A stretch of 64,000 nucleotides of DNA from Serratia quinivorans (GTDB lineage Bacteria > Pseudomonadota > Gammaproteobacteria > Enterobacterales > Enterobacteriaceae). This document shows positions 56,561-64,000 of this stretch, piece after piece (the first letter of the stretch is position 1; each line of letters opens with the position of its first letter). Both the position numbers and the translations under genes were made by a program. The stretch is from NCBI GenBank assembly GCA_900457075.1, contig UGYN01000002.1, positions 5,084,001 to 5,148,000 of the forward strand, given 5' to 3'. The notes beneath the pieces were generated by a model that was not told the DNA's origin, did not search any database, and was given only the letters and a program-made list of their open reading frames with translations.

Positions 56561-56577
56561 TATAGAAAGTTTCTATA
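56561..56577. promoter_or_regulatory. Perfect dyad between palR and palE, likely PalR site
   Basis: TATAGAAA-G-TTTCTATA: 8-bp perfect arms around one base. It fits the T-N11-A pattern of LysR boxes and lies 7 bp before the palR start and 92 bp before the palE start, suiting autoregulation plus activation of the operon. Confidence 0.6.
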
Positions 56578-56668
56578 TCGTAGCGATGAAAAACGATTTC
56601 CGCCAATGACCCGCCTTCGATAGCTTGCTCCCATGCCGGTATTCCCAGCCGCCACCCCAGAGGATGCA

Positions 56669-57934
56669 ATGAGAAGATTGATACCGAGTATGGTTGCTGC
56701 CGCACTGGCGTTGTCAGCGGGTCAGGCGCAGGCCGACACGCTGCGCATGCAGTGCGCACCCAGCAAAGAGGGGCGTCAGTACTGCAATGAGATCAAGCAG
56801 CGCTTCGAGGCCCAGACTGGCCATAGCCTGGAGTTTATCGATCTGCCTCCTGCTTCTGATGAAAAACTGTCGCTGTTCCAGCAACTGTTTGCGGCCAAAG
56901 ACGCCAGCGCCATCGATCTGTTCCAGGCCGATACCGTGTGGATCGGCGTACTGAACAAGCACCTGCTGGATTTGACCGACAGCGTGAGCGACATCCAACC
57001 GGATTTTTTCCCTGCCGCCTGGCAAAACAACGTGGTTAACGGCCGGGTCAAAGCGGTACCGGCCTATCTGGACAGCGGCGCGCTCTACTACCGTAAGGAT
57101 CTGCTGGAAAAATACGGCGAACAGCCGCCGGTAACCTGGGCCGATCTGACCCGCATCGCCACCCGCATTCAGCAGGGTGAACGTGCCGCCGGTCATAAGA
57201 ACTTCTGGGGGTTGGTATTCCAGGGAAAATCTTATGAAGGGCTGACCTGCAACGCACTCGAATGGGTGGCTTCACAGAACGGCGGCAGTTTTATCAACGC
57301 CAAAGGCAATATCACCATCAACAACTCACAGGCGGCGCAGGCGCTGGATATGGCCGCCGGCTGGATCGGCAAGATTACCCCCAGAGGAACTCTTGGCTAC
57401 ATGGAGGAGGAGTCGCGGGCGGTATTCCAGAACGGAGATGCCATGTTTATGCGCAACTGGCCATACGCCTACGTGCTGGCACAGGACAACAGCAGTGCGA
57501 TCCGCGGCAAGGTGGGCGTGATGCCGCTGCCGAAAGGCGCCGATGGCCGTTCAGTCAGTGCGTTGGGCGGTTGGCAGTGGGCGATCAACGGTTATACCAA
57601 AAACCCTCAGGCGGCGATCGCGCTGCTGAAAATCGTCAGCGATGCCGAATCGCAAAAAAGGGCGCTGGCGCTGTTGGGCCAGGCACCTTCCCGAACGGCG
57701 CTATACGACGATCCGCAGGTACTGGCACAGGCGCCTTATCTGGCGGACTTCAAGGGCATTTTCGCCCAGGCGATGCCGCGCCCGGCAACCCAAACCAAAA
57801 GGCAGTATGCGCAGGTCTCCCGGGCTATCTACAACGCCACCTTTAACGTGCTGCGCGGTGATGGTGACGGTGTCACGGCAGTGGCGGATTTACAGCAAAG
57901 ACTGGAACGGATTAAAGCCAGAGGATGGCGCTGA
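56669..57934 (+). CDS. palE: Palatinose ABC importer binding protein PalE-like
   Basis: A 421-aa sugar-binding protein (family 1). ATG 56669 follows AGAGGA; the longer frame to 56633 is not needed. The signal peptide ends near residue 22 (LALSAGQAQA). The mature protein has DLFQADTVWIGVLNKHLLDL and MFMRNWPYAYVLAQ, typical of trehalose/maltose-type binding proteins. It is the first gene of palEFGHKQ. Confidence 0.85.
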   Translation: MRRLIPSMVAAALALSAGQAQADTLRMQCAPSKEGRQYCNEIKQRFEAQTGHSLEFIDLPPASDEKLSLFQQLFAAKDASAIDLFQADTVWIGVLNKHLLDLTDSVSDIQPDFFPAAWQNNVVNGRVKAVPAYLDSGALYYRKDLLEKYGEQPPVTWADLTRIATRIQQGERAAGHKNFWGLVFQGKSYEGLTCNALEWVASQNGGSFINAKGNITINNSQAAQALDMAAGWIGKITPRGTLGYMEEESRAVFQNGDAMFMRNWPYAYVLAQDNSSAIRGKVGVMPLPKGADGRSVSALGGWQWAINGYTKNPQAAIALLKIVSDAESQKRALALLGQAPSRTALYDDPQVLAQAPYLADFKGIFAQAMPRPATQTKRQYAQVSRAIYNATFNVLRGDGDGVTAVADLQQRLERIKARGWR

Positions 57935-57973
57935 AAGCAGGGTAACTATCCATTAACCGCCGGAGTCTGATGC

Positions 57974-58966
57974 ATGAAACGCGATACTCACGCTTTATCC
58001 CTGACGGCCACGCCAGCTCCTGCCCAAGCGCGGTCGGTCAGGCGCAGCAAGCTTAATCACCAACAGCGTCGCAGCCGTATCGCCTGGCTGCTGGTGGCAC
58101 CGGCCATGCTGTTGTTGGCGGCGGTGGCGGGTTGGCCACTGCTGCGCACCCTGTTTTACAGCTTCACCGACGCCATGCTGGACGCGCCGGACGACTATCG
58201 CTTTGTCGGTTTCGCCAACTACCTTGACCTGACTACGGACGGCCACCATTACGGCGTGCTGGCGGATCCGCTGTGGTGGCTGGCGGTGGGCAACACCTTG
58301 CGCTTTAGCCTGTTATCCGTCTCGCTGGAGCTGGTGTTTGGCATGCTGCTGGCGTTGCTGATGAATCAGAAATTCCGTTGGCAGGGGCTGGTCCGTACCG
58401 CCATTTTGGTGCCCTGGGCCATTCCGACCATTGTTTCCGCCAAAATGTGGGGCTGGATGTTTCATGACCAGTATGGAGTGGTCAACGACCTGCTGCTCAA
58501 AAGCGGCGTCATCGCCACGCCGTTGGCCTGGGTGGCGGAACCGGGGCTGTCGATGTGGGCGGTGGTGATTGCCGACGTCTGGAAAACCACGCCGTTTATG
58601 GCCTTGATGTTGCTGGCTGCGCTGCAACTGATCCCTGGTGATTTGTATGAGGCCGCGCGGGTCGATGGTGCCAACGCCTGGCAGCGCTTTCGCCGCATTA
58701 CCTTGCCGTTGATTATGCCGGCGATGATTGTTGCGCTGATTTTCCGGGTGATGGATGCGTTGCGGGTGTTTGATCTGATTTATGTGCTGACCTCGAATAG
58801 CGAGGCTACGGTGTCGGTATCCGGTTATGCCCGCGACCGCATGGTTAGCTATCAGGAGATGGGTTCTGGCTCGGCCGCTTCGGTGCTGGTGTTTATGATG
58901 GTGGCAGGTATCGCCGCCTGTTTCCTCACGCTGGGTCGCCTGAATGATAAGGAGAAACGCGCATGA
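57974..58966 (+). CDS. palF: Palatinose ABC importer permease PalF-like
   Basis: A 330-aa permease of MalF type: a basic N-terminus, then LLVAPAMLLLAAVAGWPLL as the first membrane segment, six in all. EAA loop: YEAARVDGANAWQRFRRITL. It overlaps the next permease gene by 4 bases (ATGA) and follows palE by 39 bp. Confidence 0.88.
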   Translation: MKRDTHALSLTATPAPAQARSVRRSKLNHQQRRSRIAWLLVAPAMLLLAAVAGWPLLRTLFYSFTDAMLDAPDDYRFVGFANYLDLTTDGHHYGVLADPLWWLAVGNTLRFSLLSVSLELVFGMLLALLMNQKFRWQGLVRTAILVPWAIPTIVSAKMWGWMFHDQYGVVNDLLLKSGVIATPLAWVAEPGLSMWAVVIADVWKTTPFMALMLLAALQLIPGDLYEAARVDGANAWQRFRRITLPLIMPAMIVALIFRVMDALRVFDLIYVLTSNSEATVSVSGYARDRMVSYQEMGSGSAASVLVFMMVAGIAACFLTLGRLNDKEKRA

Positions 58967-59808
58967 AACTGAGTCGCCAACAGCAAAAGTACGGCCACAA
59001 GGCGCTGATATTTGCCGCTGCCGCATTGGCCAGCCTGATTTGCCTGTTTCCGTTCTATTACGCGCTGATCACCTCATTGCGTTCGGGGCAGGATTTGTTC
59101 CAGGTCGCCTATCTGCCGAGCAACCTGCACTGGGGCAATTACCTGACGGCGTTGCTGGAAAACGGCATCGCCCGCAGCCTGCTCAATTCCATCGCCGTGG
59201 CGACGCTAACGGTGGGCATCTGCTTGCTGGTATCAATTACCGCCGCATTTGCCCTGGCGCGTATCCGTTTTCGCGGCCGCAAGTATCTGCTGTTCACCAT
59301 TCTTTGCGTGTCGATGTTTCCGCAGGTGGCAGTGCTGTCCGGCATGTTCGAACTGGTGCGCTTTATGGGGCTGTATGACTCTCTGGGCGCGCTGGTGCTG
59401 TCCTATACCACCTTTTCACTGCCGTTTACCGTCTGGGTGCTGACCACCTTTATGAAGGCGATCCCGGCGGAACTGGAGGAGGCGGCGATCGTCGACGGTG
59501 CCGGTACCTGGACCATCATCAGCCGTATTTTTGCGCCGATTATGGGCCCGTCGCTGGTGACTACCGGGCTGCTGGCATTTATTGGTGCCTGGAATGAATT
59601 CATGTTCGCGCTGACCTTTGTCATCTCCAGCGGCAAACGCACCGTGCCGGTAGCGATTGGCATGCTGCAGGGCGCCTCTCAGTTCGAACTTCCCTGGGGC
59701 GCCATCATGGCGGCCTCGGTCATCGTCACACTGCCGATCATCGCACTGGTTCTGATTTTCCAGCGCCGTATCGTCAGCGGATTAACCAACGGCGCAGTAA
59801 AAGGCTGA
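58963..59808 (+). CDS. palG: Palatinose ABC importer permease PalG-like
   Basis: A 281-aa permease of MalG type with six membrane segments. EAA loop: LEEAAIVDGAGTWTIISRIF. Its start overlaps the palF stop. With palF, palE and palK it completes a CUT1 importer for an alpha-glucoside. Confidence 0.88.
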   Translation: MKLSRQQQKYGHKALIFAAAALASLICLFPFYYALITSLRSGQDLFQVAYLPSNLHWGNYLTALLENGIARSLLNSIAVATLTVGICLLVSITAAFALARIRFRGRKYLLFTILCVSMFPQVAVLSGMFELVRFMGLYDSLGALVLSYTTFSLPFTVWVLTTFMKAIPAELEEAAIVDGAGTWTIISRIFAPIMGPSLVTTGLLAFIGAWNEFMFALTFVISSGKRTVPVAIGMLQGASQFELPWGAIMAASVIVTLPIIALVLIFQRRIVSGLTNGAVKG

Positions 59809-59839
59809 TTTTCGATTAACCCTAAGCAGGAGCAAACCA

Positions 59840-61202
59840 ATGGCTACAAAAATCGTTTTAGTGGGTGCGGGCAGCGCGCAATTCGGCTACGGCACGCTGG
59901 GGGATATCTTCCAGAGCAAAACGTTGTACGGCAGCGAAATTGTGCTGCATGACATTAACCCGGCCGCTCTGGCGGTGACCGAGAAAACCGCCAGGGAATT
60001 TTTGGCGGCGGAAGATTTACCCTTTACCGTCAGTGCCACCACCGATCGTAAAACCGCGCTGCGCGGGGCGGAGTTTGTGATTATCTCCATTGAGGTGGGC
60101 GACCGCTTTGCGCTGTGGGATCTGGACTGGCAAATCCCGCAGCAATACGGCATTGGGCAGGTGTATGGCGAAAACGGTGGCCCCGGCGGGCTATTCCACT
60201 CGCTGCGGATTATTCCGCCGATCCTCGACATCTGCGCCGACGTCCGCCGACATCTGCCCAAATGCCTGGATATTTAACTATTCCAACCCGATGAGCCGTA
60301 TCTGCACCACCGTGCATCGTCGCTTCCCGCAGCTCAATTTTGTCGGCATGTGCCACGAAATTGCCTCGCTGGAGCGCTATCTGCCGGAAATGCTCGGCAC
60401 TTCGTTTGAAAACCTCAACCTGCGGGCCGCCGGGCTTAACCACTTTAGCGTACTGCTGGAAGCCAGCTACAAAGACAGCGGTAAGGACGCTTATGCCGAT
60501 GTGCGTGCCAAGGCACCGGATTATTTTTCCCGCCTGCCGGGCTACAGTGACATTCTGGCTTACACCCGTACCCACGGCAAACTGGTACAGACCGAGGGCA
60601 GCACCGAGCGCGATGCGCTGGGCGGCAAAGACAGTGCCTATCCCTGGGCCGACCGCACGCTGTTTAAAGAAATCCTGGAAAAATTCCACCACTTGCCGAT
60701 CACCGGCGACAGTCATTTTGGCGAATACATCCGCTGGGCCAGTGAGGTCAGCGATCATCGCGGCATCCTCGATTTCTACACCTTCTATCGCAATTACCTC
60801 GGCCATGTGCAGCCGAAAATAGAACTGAAGCTGAAAGAGCGCGTGGTGCCGATCATGGAAGGGATCCTGACCGATTCCGGCTATGAAGAGTCGGCGGTCA
60901 ATATCCCGAACCTGGGGTTTATCAAACAATTGCCGGAATTTATTGCGGTTGAAGTGCCGGCCATTATCGATCGCAAGGGCGTGCATGGCATCAAGGTCAA
61001 TATGCCGGCCGGCATCGGTGGCTTGCTCAGCAATCAGATTGCCATTCACGATCTGACCGCCGACGCGGTCATTGAAGGCTCGCGTGACCTGGTGATCCAG
61101 GCGCTGTTGGTCGATTCGGTCAACGACAAGTGCCGGGCGATCCCCGAACTGGTGGACGTGATGATTTCACGCCAGGGGCCGTGGCTCGATTACCTTAAAT
61201 AA
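59840..61202 (+). CDS. palH: GH4-family alpha-glucosidase-like protein PalH (frameshifted)
   Basis: The composite is 453 aa. Glycoside hydrolase family 4 uses NAD and a divalent metal: the Rossmann motif VLVGAGSAQFGYG is at the N-terminus, FNYSNPMSRI comes next, and the metal Cys/His motif FVGMCHEIASLERYL follows. The CHE motif is typical of AglA-type alpha-glucosidases or -galactosidases. The frame breaks at the AAA run 60260-60262 (one extra A), where HLPNAWIFNY would read on. The substrate is presumably palatinose, trehalulose or a derivative; whether PalH is catalytic on these is not known to me. Confidence 0.83.
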
Positions 61203-61208
61203 ACCGGA

Positions 61209-61236
61209 TGGCGGGGCGCTGGTCGGCGTCCCGCCA
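61209..61236 (+). other. Stem-loop between palH and palK
   Basis: TGGCGGG (61209-61215) pairs with CCCGCCA (61230-61236) in the 65-bp gap. No T-tract; probably an intercistronic stability or processing element. Confidence 0.45.
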
Positions 61237-61267
61237 AATGCCAATTGGGTGTGAGAACGGGAGGAAT

Positions 61268-62383
61268 ATGGCGCAATTAACGCTGGAAAAACTGCAAAAA
61301 CGCTACGGGGCGAACGCCGAGGTGATCAAATCGCTGGATCTGCAGATCAATAGCGGAGAGTTTGTGGTGATCGTCGGGCCTTCCGGCTGTGGCAAATCTA
61401 CCCTGTTGCGGATGATTGCCGGGCTGGAGGAGATCAGCAGCGGTGGCATGTATATCGATGGCAACTATGTCAATGACGATACGCCCGCCGAACGTGGCAT
61501 CGGCATGGTGTTTCAGTCTTACGCACTTTACCCGCACATGAGCGTGTATAAAAACATGGCGTTTGCGCTGGAGTTGGCGGGGCATTCGGCGGCGGAAATC
61601 GACAATCGGGTGCGTGAGAGTGCGCGTATCTTGCAGCTTGAGCCATTGCTGGAACGTCGGCCGAAGGATCTTTCCGGTGGTCAGCGGCAACGGGTGGCGA
61701 TTGGCCGCGCCATCGTGCGCGAACCCAAGCTGTTTCTGTTCGATGAACCACTTTCCAACCTCGACGCGTCGCTGCGGGTACAGATGCGTATGGAGGTGGC
61801 ATCGCTGCATAAGCGGCTGAAGTCGACCATTATTTATGTCACCCACGATCAGGTGGAAGCCATGACGCTGGCCGACCGCATTGTGGTGCTCAACCAGGGG
61901 CAGGTTGAACAGGTGGGGACGCCGCTGGAACTGTATGACCAGCCGGCCAATGAATTTGTCGCGCAGTTCATCGGTTCGCCAAAAATGAACCTGATCCCGG
62001 CCATTTTACGGCGTGCCGGTGAACGCCAAAGCGTGGTGGAACTGGACAACGGCAAGGCGCTGGTACTGCCGATCGCCACGCCAGCCGGAGCGGAAGGCCA
62101 GAGCGTTAACGTCGGCATTCGGCCGGAGCATATTCGCGGCGGTGAACTGGCCCAGTGCGAGTTTCAGGGAGAGGTGATGTTCGTTGAACATATGGGCAAT
62201 GAAACCTATCTCTATCTGGATAATGGCAACGCTTGCGAGCCCTGGGTACTGCGTAACCCCGAGCGTTCGACCATTCAGGCCGGTGATACGGTGGGTGTGC
62301 GTCTGCCGGTGGAGTGCTGTTATTTGTTTGACTCTCAGGGCCAGGCATTCCAGCGCATTCTGGCGTCGGAACAGGCGCATTAA
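61268..62383 (+). CDS. palK: Palatinose ABC importer ATPase PalK-like
   Basis: A 371-aa MalK/MsmX-type ATPase from ATG 61268, with GGGAGG upstream. Walker A is the normal GPSGCGKST (near residue 37), signature LSGGQRQRVAIGRAI, Walker [13 protein letters not shown], and H-loop [11 protein letters not shown]-terminal TOBE domain follows (VNVGIRPEHIRGGEL). These motifs are intact, in contrast with the ATPase at 727-1841. Confidence 0.9.
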   Translation: MAQLTLEKLQKRYGANAEVIKSLDLQINSGEFVVIVGPSGCGKSTLLRMIAGLEEISSGGMYIDGNYVNDDTPAERGIGMVFQSYALYPHMSVYKNMAFALELAGHSAAEIDNRVRESARILQLEPLLERRPKDLSGGQRQRVAIGRAIVREPKLFLFDEPLSNLDASLRVQMRMEVASLHKRLKSTIIYVTHDQVEAMTLADRIVVLNQGQVEQVGTPLELYDQPANEFVAQFIGSPKMNLIPAILRRAGERQSVVELDNGKALVLPIATPAGAEGQSVNVGIRPEHIRGGELAQCEFQGEVMFVEHMGNETYLYLDNGNACEPWVLRNPERSTIQAGDTVGVRLPVECCYLFDSQGQAFQRILASEQAH

Positions 62384-62404
62384 TCAATTAAAGGAAGTCG
62401 GGAC

Positions 62405-64000
62405 ATGAGCAGTGGGCAAACCGTGCGTTGGTGGAAACAGGCGGTGGTTTATCAGATCTATCCGCGCAGCTTTATGGATTCTAACGGCGATGGCATTGGC
62501 GATCTGAATGGCATCACCGACAAGCTGGACTATTTGCAGTGGCTGGGCATTGACGTGATTTGGATCTGCCCGATGTACCGCTCGCCGAACGACGACAATG
62601 GTTACGATATCAGTGATTATCAGGCCATTATGACGGAGTTCGGCACCATGGCGGACTTTGACCGTTTGTTGGCCGAAGTGCATGCCCGCGGCATGCGTTT
62701 GATACTGGATTTGGTGGTCAACCACACTTCGGATGAGCATCCGTGGTTTATTGAATCCCGGTCATCTCAATCGAGTGCCAAACGCGACTGGTATATCTGG
62801 CGAGACGGCAAAAACGGCGCGGAACCCAACAACTGGGAAAGCATCTTCAACGGTTCCGCCTGGAAATATGACCCCGGCAGCGAACAATACTTTCTGCACC
62901 TGTTCTCTGAACGTCAACCGGATCTGAACTGGGAGAATCCGCAGGTGCGTACGGCGCTGTATGACATGATGCGCTGGTGGCTGGACAAGGGCATTGACGG
63001 CTTCCGCATCGACGCTATCTGCCATATGAAAAAACAGCCGGGGCTGACCGATATGCCCAACCCGCAGGGACTGCGTTATGTGCCGTCGTTCGAACGGCAT
63101 CTTAACTACGACGGCCTGCTGGACTATGTCGATGACCTGTGCGAGCAGGTATTTAACCGCTACGACATCATGACGGTGGGCGAAATGAACGGGGCCTCGG
63201 CACAGCAGGGCGAGGACTGGGTGGGGGAACAGCACGGCCGCCTGAATATGATCTTCCAGTTTGAACACGTCAAACTGTGGGAAACCAGCCATCAGCAGTC
63301 ACCGGACGCTGGGCTCGATGTGATGGGTCTGAAAGATATCTTTACCCGCTGGCAGACATTGCTGGAAGGGAAAGGCTGGAACGCGTTGTACGTCGAAAAT
63401 CATGATATTCCGCGCGTGGTCTCTAAATGGGGTGACGATAAGCAGTATTGGCGTGAAAGTGCTACCGCCATCGCCGCCATGTATTTCCTGATGCAGGGAA
63501 CACCGTTTATTTATCAGGGCCAGGAACTGGGGATGACCAATACCCGCTTCACGAGTCTGGCCGATTTTAACGATATTGCCGCCAGAAACCGCTTTGCCAA
63601 ACTGCAGGAGCAGGGCATGGATGAAGCTCAGATCCTGGCGTTTCTCGGTCGTAGTGGGCGCGATAATTCACGAACCCCCAATGCAGTGGGACGACGGGCC
63701 TCATGCTGGCTTCAGTACCGTTACGCCGTGGTTCGCATTGAATGCCAACTTTGAACAGATTAACGTGGCGCGTCAGCGTAACGAGCCCGATTCGGTGCTG
63801 AGTTTTTACCGGGCCTTGATCCGGCTACGCAAGCAGGATCCGATGTGGGTCTATGGCCGTTACCAATTACAACTGGCGGCGCATCCCCATATTTACGCCT
63901 ACAGCCGTAGCCTTGACCAACGGCAAGGGTGGGTATTGTGCAACCTGAGTGGTGAAACACAACAAATTGACTCTCAACTCTTGCCATTGGGAAAAAGATC
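62405..64000 (+). CDS. palQ: GH13 alpha-glucosidase, palatinase-like (frameshifted, partial)
   Basis: Runs off the right edge. GH13 regions are all visible: DLVVNHTS, GFRIDAICHMKK (nucleophile Asp), VGEMNG (acid/base Glu), and YVENHDIPRV (transition-state Asp). It resembles oligo-1,6-glucosidase and isomaltulose hydrolase. The frame breaks at CCCCC 63675-63679 (one extra C), where RTPMQWDDGPHAGF would read on. The order palE-F-G-H-K-Q matches the E. rhapontici operon, in which PalQ is palatinase. Confidence 0.85.

Noticed and set aside
1..64000. tRNA, rRNA, CRISPR arrays, IS elements, integrases
   Set aside because: Scanned by eye; no array of regular repeats, no transposase or integrase motif, and no RNA gene recognised. 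A tRNAscan or Infernal run would be decisive.

Overview
The window looks like chromosomal DNA of a Serratia species, probably near the liquefaciens/proteamaculans/plymuthica group. The evidence is gene content: an sfuABC ferric-iron operon of the S. marcescens type, a two-domain OlsF-like ornithine-lipid synthase, and a palatinose (pal) operon, in a GC-rich background with enterobacterial ribosome binding sites. I see no rRNA, tRNA, IS element, prophage or CRISPR array. The organism assignment is inference from recognised families; no search was run.

Layout. 1-7.1 kb: a carbohydrate cluster (Gfo/Idh/MocA oxidoreductase, CUT1 ABC importer) divergent from a DUF4091 protein. 7.2-10.7 kb: olsF behind a good Pho box, N-formylglutamate amidohydrolase, and a YcgR-type PilZ protein. 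10.7-15.9 kb: a vitamin B6 salvage locus (pdxK, a glutamine amidotransferase, an 84-aa protein) divergent from a MocR/PtsJ-like regulator, then a flavin monooxygenase-like gene and pbpG. 16-19.8 kb: ppk2, a PiT phosphate transporter and a CorA/ZntB transporter. 19.8-20.7 kb: an ArsR/SRPBCC pair with operator-like dyads. 20.8-28.3 kb: a liv-type importer joined to an ATC-hydrolase-like protein and an N-carbamoyl-amino-acid amidohydrolase, with a divergent LysR gene. 28.4-39.2 kb: kup, cupin, a TetR-controlled isomerase/hydrolase operon, an aldehyde dehydrogenase, AraC, an AT-rich iron-type binding protein and a DMT exporter. 39.3-47.2 kb: a stand-alone EF-G paralogue, sfuABC and an OppA-like protein. 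47.3-50.6 kb: a magnesium locus with an M-box riboswitch, mgtE, an MgtS-like small protein, two other short ORFs and a CDF transporter. 50.6-55.5 kb: an ABC-F ATPase preceded by a candidate 27-codon leader, a DUF3772/MscS channel and a small lipoprotein. 55.6-64 kb: palR divergent from palEFGHKQ, which runs off the right end.

The strongest candidates for something undescribed are (i) the M-box-mgtE-mgtS-small ORF-CDF operon, (ii) the leader peptide upstream of the ABC-F gene, and (iii) the liv importer coupled to two enzymes that together would turn 2-aminothiazoline-4-carboxylate into cysteine.

Quality caveat. Thirteen genes carry 18 apparent single-base frameshifts, nearly all in or beside short homopolymer runs, with coding restored in the next frame. 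This is the signature of sequencing indels more than of gene decay. I therefore annotate these genes as full-length composites and give each break position.
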